Of a stretch of DNA of 64,000 nt, positions 1-9,742 are shown one piece after another. Where the stretch lies: the NCBI RefSeq assembly GCF_001042475.2, contig NZ_LECW02000045.1, forward strand, positions 607,902 to 671,901, written 5' to 3'. Position 1 is the stretch's first letter, and each line of letters starts with the position of its first letter. This stretch comes from Bacillus glycinifermentans. Lineage in GTDB: Bacteria > Bacillota > Bacilli > Bacillales > Bacillaceae. Made by a program: the position numbers and the translations under genes. The notes beneath the pieces were generated by a model, which was not told the origin of the DNA, did not search any database, and saw only the letters and a list, made by a program, of their open reading frames with translations.

Positions 1-2524
1 GCTTGGAATTTTAAATAAAGTATTTGATCCGAATAAACGCACGCTCAGCCGCTATGAAAAGAAAGCGAATGAGATTGATGCGCTCAAGGCTGAGATGGAA
101 AAGCTTTCAGATGAAGCATTGAGAAATAAAACGATCGAGTTTAAAGAGCGTCTTGAAAAAGGCGAAACGCTTGATGATCTGCTGGCAGAAGCGTTTGCCG
201 TCGTCAGGGAAGCATCGCGGCGGGTTACCGGCATGTTTCCGTTCAAAGTTCAGCTGATGGGGGGCATGGCCCTGCACGATGGGAATATCGCTGAAATGAA
301 AACGGGGGAAGGTAAAACATTGACTTCCACGATGCCCGTTTATTTAAACGCGCTTTCCGGAAAAGGCGTTCACGTCGTGACTGTCAACGAATACCTGGCA
401 AGCCGCGATGCCGAAGAAATGGGTCAGATCTTTCAATTTCTCGGTTTGACTGTCGGCTTGAATCTGAACAGCCTGTCAAAAGACGAGAAGCGTGAGGCAT
501 ATGCGGCCGATATTACGTATTCTACGAACAATGAGCTTGGCTTCGACTATTTAAGGGACAACATGGTTCTTTATAAAGAGGAAATGGTGCAGCGTCCGCT
601 TCACTTTGCGGTTATCGATGAGGTGGACTCCATCTTAATCGATGAAGCAAGAACGCCGCTGATCATTTCCGGACAAGCCGCGAAGTCGACGAAGCTTTAC
701 GTCCAGGCCAACGCGTTTGTCCGTACGTTAAAAGTCGAGCAGGATTACACATACGATATTAAAACGAAAAGCGTTCAGCTTACCGAAGAAGGCATGACAA
801 AAGCCGAGAAAGCGTTCGGCATTGAAAACTTATTCGATGTCCGTCACGTGGCTTTAAACCACCATATCGCCCAGGCTCTTAAAGCGCATGCGGCGATGCA
901 TAAAGACGTTGACTACGTCGTTGAAGACGGACAGGTTATCATCGTCGATTCGTTTACGGGCCGTCTGATGAAGGGGCGCCGCTACAGCGACGGGCTTCAC
1001 CAGGCCATTGAAGCGAAGGAAGGACTTGAAATTCAGAACGAGAGCATGACGCTCGCTACGATTACCTTCCAAAACTATTTCCGGATGTACGAAAAGCTGG
1101 CCGGTATGACGGGTACGGCGAAAACGGAAGAAGAAGAATTTCGCAACATCTACAACATGCAGGTTGTAACGATTCCGACGAATAAGCCGGTGGTTCGCGA
1201 CGACCGTCCTGATCTGATTTACCGCACCATGGAAGGGAAGTTTAAAGCGGTCGCCGAGGATGTCGCCCAGCGTTATATGGTCGGCCAGCCTGTCCTTGTC
1301 GGGACTGTTGCGGTCGAAACGTCTGAATTGATTTCCAAGCTGCTTAAAAATAAAGGAATCCCGCATCAGGTGCTGAATGCGAAAAACCACGAACGCGAAG
1401 CCCAGATCATTGAAAATGCCGGGCAAAAAGGCGCGGTGACGATCGCGACAAACATGGCGGGACGCGGTACGGACATCAAGCTTGGCGAAGGTGTAAAAGA
1501 GCTTGGCGGATTGGCTGTCATCGGTACGGAACGCCACGAATCCCGCAGGATCGATAATCAGCTGCGCGGACGTTCAGGCCGTCAGGGAGATCCCGGCATT
1601 ACCCAATTCTACCTTTCAATGGAAGACGAATTAATGAAGCGGTTCGGAGCCGAGCGGACGATGGCGATGCTTGACCGTTTCGGAATGGATGATTCAACGC
1701 CGATCCAGAGCAAAATGGTTTCGAGAGCCGTTGAGTCTTCACAAAAACGCGTTGAAGGAAACAACTTTGATGCCCGTAAACAGCTGCTGCAATACGATGA
1801 CGTCCTCCGCCAGCAGCGTGAAGTCATCTATAAACAGCGTTTTGAGGTCATCGATTCCGACAACCTTCGTTCGATCGTAGAAAATATGATTAAGTCTTCA
1901 CTTGAACGAATCGTCGATTCATACACTCCAAAAGAAGAATTGCCTGAGGATTGGAACCTGGAGGCTCTTGCCGAACATATCAATGCGAACCTCCTTGATG
2001 AGGGAGCGCTTGAAAAGAGCGACATTTTTGGAAAAGAGCCTGAAGAAATCACAGAGCTCGTCTTCGACCGGATCAAAACGAAATACGCTCAAAAAGAAGA
2101 AAGATACGGCGCCGAGCAAATGCGCGAATTCGAGAAAGTGATCGTGCTCCGTGAAGTGGATACGAAGTGGATGGATCATATCGATGCAATGGATCAGCTT
2201 CGCCAAGGCATTCACTTGCGGGCATACGCCCAGACGAACCCGCTGCGCGAATATCAGATGGAGGGCTTTACAATGTTTGAAAACATGATCGCCGCCATCG
2301 AAGATGACGTGGCCAAATTCGTCATGAAAGCTGAAATTGAAAACAACCTTGAGCGCGAAGAGGTCGTCCAGGGACAGACGACAGCGCATCAGCCAAAAGA
2401 AGGCGATGATGCAAAACAAGCCAAGAAAAAGCCGGTCCGCAAAGTGGTCGACATCGGCCGAAACGCTCCTTGCCATTGCGGAAGCGGAAAAAAATATAAA
2501 AATTGCTGCGGTCGAACAGAATAA
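1..2524 (+). CDS. secA: SecA preprotein translocase ATPase (first two bases of start codon outside window)
   Basis: SecA is the motor ATPase that pushes unfolded preproteins through the SecYEG channel at the cytoplasmic membrane. Reading from base 2 gives residues 2 onward; base 1 is the G of the ATG start, so only two bases are missing and the full protein would be 841 residues, the usual Bacillus SecA length. Visible are the Walker A motif GEGKT near residue 103, the DEVD Walker B box, the helicase segment with the [11 protein letters not shown] motif, and the C-terminal zinc-binding and SecB-type tail [14 protein letters not shown] short hairpin separates it from prfB, with which it probably shares some read-through transcription. 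Identification is essentially certain. Confidence 0.98.
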   Translation, partial: LGILNKVFDPNKRTLSRYEKKANEIDALKAEMEKLSDEALRNKTIEFKERLEKGETLDDLLAEAFAVVREASRRVTGMFPFKVQLMGGMALHDGNIAEMKTGEGKTLTSTMPVYLNALSGKGVHVVTVNEYLASRDAEEMGQIFQFLGLTVGLNLNSLSKDEKREAYAADITYSTNNELGFDYLRDNMVLYKEEMVQRPLHFAVIDEVDSILIDEARTPLIISGQAAKSTKLYVQANAFVRTLKVEQDYTYDIKTKSVQLTEEGMTKAEKAFGIENLFDVRHVALNHHIAQALKAHAAMHKDVDYVVEDGQVIIVDSFTGRLMKGRRYSDGLHQAIEAKEGLEIQNESMTLATITFQNYFRMYEKLAGMTGTAKTEEEEFRNIYNMQVVTIPTNKPVVRDDRPDLIYRTMEGKFKAVAEDVAQRYMVGQPVLVGTVAVETSELISKLLKNKGIPHQVLNAKNHEREAQIIENAGQKGAVTIATNMAGRGTDIKLGEGVKELGGLAVIGTERHESRRIDNQLRGRSGRQGDPGITQFYLSMEDELMKRFGAERTMAMLDRFGMDDSTPIQSKMVSRAVESSQKRVEGNNFDARKQLLQYDDVLRQQREVIYKQRFEVIDSDNLRSIVENMIKSSLERIVDSYTPKEELPEDWNLEALAEHINANLLDEGALEKSDIFGKEPEEITELVFDRIKTKYAQKEERYGAEQMREFEKVIVLREVDTKWMDHIDAMDQLRQGIHLRAYAQTNPLREYQMEGFTMFENMIAAIEDDVAKFVMKAEIENNLEREEVVQGQTTAHQPKEGDDAKQAKKKPVRKVVDIGRNAPCHCGSGKKYKNCCGRTE

Positions 2525-2547
2525 AAAGAGGGGTTCATCCTCTTTTT
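2523..2547 (+). terminator. Hairpin after secA
   Basis: A nine-base stem (AAAAAGAGG paired with CCTCTTTTT) with a seven-base loop follows the secA stop directly and ends in a T run. It looks like an intrinsic or partial terminator between secA and prfB. Confidence 0.65.
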
Positions 2548-2585
2548 ATTTTGACCCGGCGGAAATACTCGATGAGGTGAAGGAA

Positions 2586-3687
<1,102 letters not shown>

Positions 3688-3693
3688 ACTCCT

Positions 3694-3721
3694 GACACAT
3701 CCGTTAAGGATGTGTCTTTTT
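3694..3721 (+). terminator. Rho-independent terminator after prfB
   Basis: A perfect nine-base stem (GACACATCC with GGATGTGTC) and a five-base loop are followed by TTTTT, just after the prfB stop. Confidence 0.9.
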
Positions 3722-3835
3722 CTGCGGCTAAACCTGCCAGCAATTGCTCATCCTAACGTCATAAGAGTGTGCACGCAGGCGGACGGGCTTTGCTTCTCTG
3801 CCGCTTTATCCCATTAGCACGTTATTTGACTGTTA

Positions 3836-3864
3836 TTTACTTACAGCAGGCAACATGCTATACT
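3836..3864 (+). promoter_or_regulatory. Candidate sigma-A promoter for yvjA
   Basis: An extended -10 element (TGC then TATACT at 3859-3864) lies 17 bases after a weak -35 (TTTACT, 3836-3841). The start codon at 3901 is about 37 bases downstream. The -35 match is imperfect, so this is a sequence-based guess. Confidence 0.5.
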
Positions 3865-3900
3865 CTCGATTGGTATCAGACTTGGCGGGGGATGACATAT

Positions 3901-4755
3901 ATGACGTTAGACAGATCAAGAAGCCGTTTTTTTGCCGTCATGCGCGATTACGGCTATATTCTTTTAGGTTCGGCGATCGTCGGCGTGACGTTTAACATGT
4001 TTCTGCTGCCGAACCGGATCGCAGCGGGCGGAGTCAGCGGGATCAGCACCATTTTACAGTCGTTCGGTTTTGAGGCAGCCTATGTACAATGGGCTTTTAA
4101 TATTCCTTTATTTATAGCGGGCGTGCTCATCCTTGGAGGGAAATTCGGGGTTAAGACGCTCGTAGGCTCAGTCTTTCTTCCGCTTGTCGTCTATCTTACG
4201 CGGGACATCAGCCCGGCGACTCATAATCCGCTTTTGGCGGCGATCTTCGGCGGAGTCGGAATCGGAGCGGGCATCGGGATGGTCTTCCTTGGAAGGGGAT
4301 CAACCGGCGGAACAGCGCTGGCCGCGCAAATTATCCATAAGTTCACCGGGCTGTCCCACGGCAAATGTTTGGCACTGATCGACGGAACGATCGTGCTGTC
4401 GGCGATGCTCGTGTTTACGATCGAGCAGGGGCTTTATGCGATGCTCGGCGTTTATATTTCAAGCAAAACGATCGATGTCATTCAGGTCGGGCTTACCCGT
4501 TCCAAAATGGCGATGATCATCACGAACCGCGAAGAGGAAATTCGCAAAGCGGTGCTCGTAAAAATCGACAGAGGCGTAACGAAGATCTCTGCGGTCGGAG
4601 GCTATACGGATGATGAACGCCCCATTCTGATGTGCGTCGTCGGGCAAACCGAATTCACAAAGCTGAAACAACTGGTGAAACATATTGATGAGTCCGCATT
4701 TGTCATTGCAATGGACGCTTCCGAGGTTCTCGGAGAGGGTTTTAAACGCGCGTAA
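3901..4755 (+). CDS. yvjA: YitT/DUF161-family membrane protein (YvjA)
   Basis: This is a polytopic membrane protein of unknown transport or signalling function, belonging to the YitT family (DUF161 membrane part plus C-terminal DUF2179 domain). The N-terminal two thirds contain several hydrophobic segments with glycine-rich turns such as GGVSGIST and GRGSTGGTALAAQ. The last 80 residues are soluble (TRSKMAMIITN... TEFTKLKQLV). I chose ATG 3901 (284 residues) because GGCGGGG lies about nine bases upstream; ATG 3892 is in frame but sits directly on that site. Position between prfB and cccB matches B. subtilis yvjA. The function remains unknown. Confidence 0.85.
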   Translation: MTLDRSRSRFFAVMRDYGYILLGSAIVGVTFNMFLLPNRIAAGGVSGISTILQSFGFEAAYVQWAFNIPLFIAGVLILGGKFGVKTLVGSVFLPLVVYLTRDISPATHNPLLAAIFGGVGIGAGIGMVFLGRGSTGGTALAAQIIHKFTGLSHGKCLALIDGTIVLSAMLVFTIEQGLYAMLGVYISSKTIDVIQVGLTRSKMAMIITNREEEIRKAVLVKIDRGVTKISAVGGYTDDERPILMCVVGQTEFTKLKQLVKHIDESAFVIAMDASEVLGEGFKRA

Positions 4756-4801
4756 TCGAGGTTATAATAGGAATTGATTTCTAAAAGGAGCTGACCTCAG
4801 G

Positions 4802-5125
4802 ATGAAAACCAAGCTGTTTACACTGTTTTTGGCTGTTTCTTTTGTGCTCGCTGCCTGCGGGGGGAATAATGAAAGCAAAGACAAAAATACAAGCGGACAG
4901 ACGACTGCAAATGATGGCGAGGAAATTTATCAGCAAAACTGCACAGGCTGCCACGGGAAGGATCTGGCCGGCGGTTCTGCTCCGGGCCTGAAAGAAGTCG
5001 GCGGCAAGCTTAAAGAGAGCGAAATTAAAGACATTGTTGTCAACGGCCGCGGCGGCATGCCCGGCGGACTCGTGAAGGAAGATCAGGCTGAAGCCGTAGC
5101 AAAATGGCTTTCACAGAAAAAATAA
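4802..5125 (+). CDS. cccB: Cytochrome c-551 lipoprotein
   Basis: CccB is a small membrane-anchored c-type cytochrome that shuttles electrons on the outer face of the membrane. The 107-residue product starts with a lipoprotein signal peptide ending in the lipobox LAAC (Cys near residue 19). An Asn/Lys/Ser-rich linker follows, then a single heme-binding motif CTGCH near residue 48 and a downstream methionine in GGMPGG that can act as axial ligand. An AAGGAG site lies 12 bases before the ATG. It is a single gene followed by a strong terminator. The order yvjA-cccB-ftsE is conserved in B. subtilis. Confidence 0.93.
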   Translation: MKTKLFTLFLAVSFVLAACGGNNESKDKNTSGQTTANDGEEIYQQNCTGCHGKDLAGGSAPGLKEVGGKLKESEIKDIVVNGRGGMPGGLVKEDQAEAVAKWLSQKK

Positions 5126-5145
5126 CGGTTTGCCGTGCACGACAA

Positions 5146-5185
5146 AAGAACCTTGTTCAACTTCGTTCGAACAAGGTTCTTTTTC
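5146..5185 (+). terminator. Rho-independent terminator after cccB
   Basis: A twelve-base perfect stem (AGAACCTTGTTC with GAACAAGGTTCT) is followed by a T run. Confidence 0.93.
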
Positions 5186-5460
5186 ATGCGTAAAGAGTCT
5201 TATTACCTATTAATAAATGAAAATTACAGCTATTTTTGTCCTGGAAAAGGTCGAAAGTCCACATTTTTTGTCTGATATTGCGTTTTTCCTACAACTTATG
5301 TCTGGATTGAAACAAAACTGTAATATCATTTTGTCTAATCTTGACGTATAATGGGTGTTGTTGAAAAAGCGCAAAAATTTTCACGATGTACATAAGGACA
5401 CAAAGCGACATACTTTTTCGAAAAGTATGACCGTATAAACATAAAAGATTAGGTGATTAC
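5186..5460 (+). promoter_or_regulatory. ftsEX upstream region with candidate -10 element
   Basis: This 275-base A+T-rich gap holds no gene. A consensus -10 (TATAAT, 5347-5352) is present but the region 17 bases upstream has no good -35. The transcript would have a leader of roughly 100 bases. The ribosome-binding site before ftsE (TAGGTGATTAC) is modest. Confidence 0.4.
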
Positions 5461-6147
5461 ATGATCGAAATGAAAGATGTGTATAAGACTTATTCCAACG
5501 GGGTGTCGGCGCTGAACGGAATAAGCATCTCGATACATCCCGGGGAATTTGTTTATGTCGTCGGCCCGAGCGGCGCGGGAAAATCAACTTTTATCAAAAT
5601 GATCTACCGCGAAGAAAAGCCGTCCAAAGGGAAAGTTGTCATAAGCAATAAAAACCTGGCACAGCTAAAAGAAAAAGAAATACCTTACATCAGAAGAAAA
5701 ATCGGCGTCGTGTTTCAGGACTTCAAACTGCTGCCGAAACTGACGGTGTTTGAAAACGTCGCCTTCGCTTTGGAAGTCATCGGCGAGCGTCCCGAAGTGA
5801 TCAGAAAAAAAGTGCTTGAGGTGCTCGATCTTGTTCAGCTGAAGCATAAAGCGAGACAGTTTCCGGATCAGCTGTCAGGCGGGGAGCAGCAAAGGGTCTC
5901 CATCGCAAGATCGATTGTCAACGCGCCTGACGTTGTCATCGCTGACGAACCGACGGGAAACCTTGATCCAGAAACATCCTGGGAAATCATGAAGACGCTT
6001 GAAGAAATCAACAACCGCGGAACAACGGTTGTCATGGCGACTCATAACAAAGAAATCGTTAACACCATGAAGAAACGGGTCATCGCAATCGAAGACGGAG
6101 TCATTGTGCGTGATGAAGCTAGAGGGGAGTATGGTTCTTATGATTAG
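5461..6147 (+). CDS. ftsE: Cell-division ABC transporter ATPase FtsE
   Basis: FtsE is the cytoplasmic ATPase of the FtsEX complex, which in Bacillus activates cell-wall hydrolases across the membrane rather than moving a substrate. The 228-residue protein has Walker A (GPSGAGKST near residue 36), a Q-loop (VVFQDFKLL), the ABC signature LSGGEQQRV, Walker B (VVIADEPTGNLD) and an H-loop histidine (MATHNKE). Its stop overlaps the start of ftsX by eight bases, so the two are translationally coupled. Upstream is the cccB terminator. In B. subtilis FtsEX controls the CwlO endopeptidase and also affects entry into sporulation. Confidence 0.97.
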   Translation: MIEMKDVYKTYSNGVSALNGISISIHPGEFVYVVGPSGAGKSTFIKMIYREEKPSKGKVVISNKNLAQLKEKEIPYIRRKIGVVFQDFKLLPKLTVFENVAFALEVIGERPEVIRKKVLEVLDLVQLKHKARQFPDQLSGGEQQRVSIARSIVNAPDVVIADEPTGNLDPETSWEIMKTLEEINNRGTTVVMATHNKEIVNTMKKRVIAIEDGVIVRDEARGEYGSYD

Positions 6148-7030
6148 AACTCTCGGACGGCATTTGCGCGAGAGCCTAAAATCTCTCGGAAGAAACACGT
6201 GGATGACTTTCGCATCCATCAGTGCTGTAACAGTTACGCTTATCCTGGTCGGCGTATTTTTGATGATCATGTTCAATTTGCTGCATATGACATCAAACAT
6301 CGAAAAACAAGTGGAAATCAAAGTTTTAGTCGATTTAACCGCTAAACAGGATCAGAAAGATAAGCTGGAAAAAGAAATTAAACAAATTCCTGAAGTCAGC
6401 AGCATCAAATACTCTTCAAAAGATGAAGAGCTTAAAAGCTTGAGAGACAGCTTTGGTGACGACGGGAAAGTCTTTTCAATGTTTGATCAGGAGAATCCGT
6501 TAAACGATGCGTTTGTCGTTAAAACATCCAATCCTCAAGATACTCCTGAAGTTGCCAAAAAAATAGCGAAACTGGACAATGCCTATAAGGTGAATTATGG
6601 ACAGGAGAAAGTTGACCGCCTGTTTAAAATCAGCAATATTACGAAAGTAATAGGAGCTGCATTGGTCATCGGGCTGCTGTTTACGGCCATGTTCTTAATC
6701 TCGAATACCATTAAAATTACGATTTTTGCAAGACGCAAAGAAATTGAGATTATGAAACTGGTAGGCGCTACAAACTGGTTCATCCGCTGGCCATTCTTCA
6801 TTGAGGGTCTGCTCTTGGGCATATTCGGTTCTGTGATTCCGATCGCATTACTGCTTGGAACCTATGACTATGTTGTTCAATGGATTGCTCCAAGAGTTCA
6901 AGGAACCTTTATCGAGATGCTGCCGTACAATCCGTTTGTGTTCCAGATTTCTCTTATTTTGATGTTGATCGGCGCACTAATCGGTGTATGGGGAAGCTTG
7001 ATGTCAATCCGTAAATTCTTAAAAGTATAG
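6140..7030 (+). CDS. ftsX: Cell-division ABC transporter permease FtsX
   Basis: FtsX is the membrane partner of FtsE and transmits ATPase cycles to extracellular hydrolases. The 296-residue protein shows the family plan: one N-terminal membrane helix (about 25-45), a large extracellular loop (about 50-165) and three C-terminal helices. A short cytoplasmic motif (RRKEIEIMKLVGAT) typical of the permease coupling region lies before the third helix. ATG 6140 is preferred over ATG 6131 because the AGGGGAG site is correctly spaced and the protein then begins like B. subtilis FtsX. It overlaps ftsE and is followed 88 bases later by a secreted coiled-coil hydrolase. Confidence 0.96.
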   Translation: MIRTLGRHLRESLKSLGRNTWMTFASISAVTVTLILVGVFLMIMFNLLHMTSNIEKQVEIKVLVDLTAKQDQKDKLEKEIKQIPEVSSIKYSSKDEELKSLRDSFGDDGKVFSMFDQENPLNDAFVVKTSNPQDTPEVAKKIAKLDNAYKVNYGQEKVDRLFKISNITKVIGAALVIGLLFTAMFLISNTIKITIFARRKEIEIMKLVGATNWFIRWPFFIEGLLLGIFGSVIPIALLLGTYDYVVQWIAPRVQGTFIEMLPYNPFVFQISLILMLIGALIGVWGSLMSIRKFLKV

Positions 7031-7117
7031 CCGGCATTTTTCCTGTCGGCCTAGTTTTCGCGCTGGGACCTGCAAAAAGCCGGCTCCCTTGATTCTGAAA
7101 GCAAGGAGGAACCAAGG

Positions 7118-8386
7118 TTGAAAAGAAGATTGATGACGCTGAGCTTAACTGCTTTACTCGGAACGTCGGCCGTTTTGATTCCTTTAAAAAGCAACGATGC
7201 GTCAGCATACGGGGATTTAGAGAAAAAGAAGAGCGACGTTCAGAGCAAGCAGTCGAAAAACGAGACAAAGCGGGAAAAAAAGAAGCGGGAGCTTTCCGAG
7301 CTTGAATCAAAGGAGTCAAGCCTGAAAAGCGACATCGAGAAAATAGACCGTCAGATGACCGATACGAATGAAAAGCTGGAAAAGAAAAACGGAGAGATCG
7401 ACCAGACAAAGAAAAGCATCGAAGAGCTAAAAGCGCAGATCAAAGAACTTAAAGAAAAGATTGAAAAGCGCAACGAAATTTTAAAGGACAGAGCTCGTAC
7501 AATTCAGGAAAATGGCGGTTCAAACCGATACATAGACGTCCTTCTCGGGGCAAAAAGCTTCGGCGACTTCATCAGCCGGGCGGGAGCTGTTTCAACGATC
7601 GTTGAAGCGGACAAGGATTTGATAGAAGAGCAGGAAAAGGACCTTCAGCTTGTTGAGGACAAGGAAACGAAGCTGAACGAGAAGCTGCAAAGCCTCGAAA
7701 AAGCGCTGAAAGAACTGGAAGAATTAAAAAAGGCGCTGGACGGCCAGCAGAAGGAAAAGTCGAAAGTCATGAAACAGGTGAAGCATGATAAAGATCATGT
7801 ACACGCAGAGCTTGGCGCACTTGAAAATGAAGCTGAAGTTTTGAAGCGCCAGGATGAGGCGATTAAAGCCGAAGAAGCTTACAGAAAAAAGCAGGAGGCA
7901 GAGGAGAAGCGCAAAGCTGAAGCTGCTAAGTCGCAAAATACAGGCGACAGGACAGCTTCCGCGTCCAAACCGTCTGCACCGAGCAGTTCAGGCTTTATCC
8001 GTCCCGCTTCAGGCAGGTTCTCCTCCGGATTCGGAAATCGTTCTCTCGGAAACCATTTCGGAGTAGATATTGCCAACCGCGGTTCCGGCGTTCCGATTTA
8101 TGCGGCTGCCGCCGGTACGGTTTACAATGCCCATTACTCGTCAAGCTATGGAAACGTCGTGTTTATTACCCATAACATCAATGGACAGACATACCAAACG
8201 GTTTACGCCCACATGTCTTCCATAAAGGTGCGCACAGGCCAGCGCGTCGATCAGGGACAAGTCATCGGAACGATGGGCAATACAGGCCAGTCCTACGGTC
8301 AGCATTTGCATTTTGAAATTCATAAAGGCCTTTGGAACAACGCGAAGTCGAATGCTGTTGATCCGGCAAACTATATACCGCTTTAA
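7118..8386 (+). CDS. Secreted coiled-coil M23 (LytM-type) peptidoglycan endopeptidase
   Basis: This is a predicted zinc endopeptidase that cuts peptidoglycan cross-links outside the cell. The 422-residue protein has a signal peptide (KRR then a hydrophobic stretch, cleavage near AxA at about residue 30). A Lys/Glu-rich coiled coil spans about 35-270, a Ser/Pro linker follows, and the M23 domain occupies about 290-420. Zinc ligands are visible in HFGVD and HLHFEIH, with a further conserved HM in YAHMSS. The start is TTG 7118, set by AAGGAGG eight bases upstream. The coiled coil resembles the N-terminus of CwlO and EnvC, and the gene directly follows ftsEX, so it is a strong candidate FtsEX-controlled hydrolase. 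B. subtilis lacks a gene here. Confidence 0.88.
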   Translation: MKRRLMTLSLTALLGTSAVLIPLKSNDASAYGDLEKKKSDVQSKQSKNETKREKKKRELSELESKESSLKSDIEKIDRQMTDTNEKLEKKNGEIDQTKKSIEELKAQIKELKEKIEKRNEILKDRARTIQENGGSNRYIDVLLGAKSFGDFISRAGAVSTIVEADKDLIEEQEKDLQLVEDKETKLNEKLQSLEKALKELEELKKALDGQQKEKSKVMKQVKHDKDHVHAELGALENEAEVLKRQDEAIKAEEAYRKKQEAEEKRKAEAAKSQNTGDRTASASKPSAPSSSGFIRPASGRFSSGFGNRSLGNHFGVDIANRGSGVPIYAAAAGTVYNAHYSSSYGNVVFITHNINGQTYQTVYAHMSSIKVRTGQRVDQGQVIGTMGNTGQSYGQHLHFEIHKGLWNNAKSNAVDPANYIPL

Positions 8387-8395
8387 AGATTTCAT

Positions 8396-8432
8396 GCCGG
8401 CCCGGTCATAACATGACCTGGCCGGCTTTTTA
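8396..8432 (+). terminator. Rho-independent terminator after the M23 gene
   Basis: A GGCCGGC-type outer stem (8396-8402 with 8420-8426) encloses an inner GGTCAT/ATGACC stem and is followed by TTTTT. Confidence 0.92.
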
Positions 8433-8461
8433 TATTGGCTGAAGGTTTTATAAAAAACGCC

Positions 8462-8490
8462 TTGTCAGTTCAAGGTACGGGGTATAGAAT
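8462..8490 (+). promoter_or_regulatory. Sigma-A promoter of the dehydrogenase gene
   Basis: TTGTCA (8462-8467) and TAGAAT (8485-8490) are separated by exactly 17 bases. Each differs from consensus at one position. The start codon is 57 bases downstream of the -10. Confidence 0.8.
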
Positions 8491-8499
8491 AAAATTATA

Positions 8500-8519
8500 G
8501 TCGACGGTCGACCGTCGAC
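8500..8519 (+). promoter_or_regulatory. 20-bp perfect palindrome, probable operator
   Basis: GTCGACGGTCGACCGTCGAC reads the same on both strands and contains three GTCGAC units. It begins ten bases after the -10 element, so it covers the transcription start and earliest transcribed bases. That is a classic repressor position. No matching regulator gene is adjacent. Confidence 0.75.
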
Positions 8520-8546
8520 AATTGAAAGAACGAGGGGGATAATCTG

Positions 8547-9605
8547 ATGAAGGCATTCAGCATTGCGAGCATACCGGGAGACGGCGTGGGAAAAGAAGTG
8601 GTTCCTGCTGCACAGCGTGTTTTGAAAACGATTTCAGATATTCACGGCGGGCTGTCCTTTGAGTTTACGGAATTTCCTTATAGCTGCGAGTATTATTTGG
8701 AGCACGGGGAAATGATGCCTGACGACGGATTGGAGCGGCTAAAGGGGTTTGACGCTATTTTCCTGGGTGCAGTCGGAAATAGGAGTCTTGTTCCCGACCA
8801 CATTTCGTTATGGGGGCTGTTAATTAAAATAAGACGCGAGTTTGAACAGGTGATCAACATTAGGCCTGCAAAGTTTTTGAAAGGGATCAGGTCTCCCTTG
8901 GCCAATCCAAAGGATTTTGATCTGCTTGTCGTACGGGAGAACAGTGAAGGCGAATACAGCACGATCGGCGGGAAAATCTACCGTGGCGAAGAGGAGATCG
9001 CGATTCAAAATAACGTGTTTTCGAGAAAGGGAACGGAGAGAGCGATGCGCTTCGCCTTTGAAATGGCGGCCAAGCGGAAAAAGCATGTCACAAGTGCGAC
9101 AAAATCGAATGGCATCGTTCATTCTATGCCTTTCTGGGATGAAGTGTTCGAGTTTACGGCAAAAGATTACCCGGAAATTACAACGGACTCACAGCATATC
9201 GACGCGCTTGCCGCTTTTTTTGTCACACAGCCTGAGCGGTTTGACGTGATCGTTGCAAGCAATTTGTTCGGCGACATTTTAACTGATATCGGTGCTGCGA
9301 TCATGGGAAGCGTGGGAATTGCGCCGGCAGCCAACATCAATGTCAACGGCAAATACCCTTCCATGTTTGAACCTGTTCACGGTTCGGCCCCGGATATTAT
9401 CGGAAAAGGGATCGCCAATCCGATCGGCCAAATCTGGACAGCGAAGATGATGCTCGATCATTTTGGTGAAGAAGAGCTGGGAAATCGGCTGCTCGACGTG
9501 ATCGAAGATGTCTTGAAAAGCGGCTGGCTGACGCCGGATATCGGCGGGACGTGCACCACGAAAGAAGTGACAGATGAAATCATCAACCGTTTGAAAAACG
9601 TATAA
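8547..9605 (+). CDS. Tartrate/D-malate dehydrogenase-type decarboxylating dehydrogenase
   Basis: This enzyme belongs to the beta-decarboxylating dehydrogenase family (isocitrate, isopropylmalate, tartrate and D-malate dehydrogenases) and would oxidise and decarboxylate a 2-hydroxyacid using NAD and a divalent metal. The 352-residue protein begins with the family motif IPGDGVG. The substrate loop DHISLWGLLIKIRR and the residues RPAKFL and VVRENSEGEY resemble tartrate dehydrogenase/decarboxylase (YcsA/TtuC type). The metal-binding region SNLFGDILTDIGA and the NAD-binding EPVHGSAPDI are intact. It stands alone between two terminators behind a strong promoter and a palindromic operator. The exact substrate cannot be read from sequence. 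Confidence 0.85.
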   Translation: MKAFSIASIPGDGVGKEVVPAAQRVLKTISDIHGGLSFEFTEFPYSCEYYLEHGEMMPDDGLERLKGFDAIFLGAVGNRSLVPDHISLWGLLIKIRREFEQVINIRPAKFLKGIRSPLANPKDFDLLVVRENSEGEYSTIGGKIYRGEEEIAIQNNVFSRKGTERAMRFAFEMAAKRKKHVTSATKSNGIVHSMPFWDEVFEFTAKDYPEITTDSQHIDALAAFFVTQPERFDVIVASNLFGDILTDIGAAIMGSVGIAPAANINVNGKYPSMFEPVHGSAPDIIGKGIANPIGQIWTAKMMLDHFGEEELGNRLLDVIEDVLKSGWLTPDIGGTCTTKEVTDEIINRLKNV

Positions 9606-9616
9606 AAAACGTAGTG

Positions 9617-9647
9617 AAAACTGCCGGAATCATTGAGGCAGTTTTTT
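9617..9647 (+). terminator. Rho-independent terminator after the dehydrogenase gene
   Basis: AAAACTGCC pairs with GGCAGTTTT across an eleven-base loop and runs into six T residues. Confidence 0.85.
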
Positions 9648-9668
9648 CGTTCATTGGAAAAACAATTT

Positions 9669-9698
9669 ACATGAACTGAATCTTTTTGACGCATACTA
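9669..9698 (+). promoter_or_regulatory. Candidate sigma-G (forespore) promoter of ctpB
   Basis: A -10 reading CATACTA (9692-9698) lies 18 bases after ACATG (9669-9673). This fits the known sigma-G pattern GHATR-N18-CATNHTA at all but one position. ctpB of B. subtilis is a sporulation gene expressed in the forespore, which agrees. Confidence 0.65.
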
Positions 9699-9742
9699 CA
9701 TCAAGCAACAAAACATAGTGCAGCCAGAAGAGGAGGTATAGG

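Noticed and set aside
854..1537. 227-codon minus-strand open frame inside secA
   Set aside because: A shadow of the highly conserved secA coding sequence. It has no ribosome-binding site and an unusual composition rich in Phe, Arg and His.
3827..3864. TTGACT (3826-3831) as the -35 for yvjA
   Set aside because: The distance to TATACT is 27 bases, too long. A weaker but correctly spaced element was preferred.
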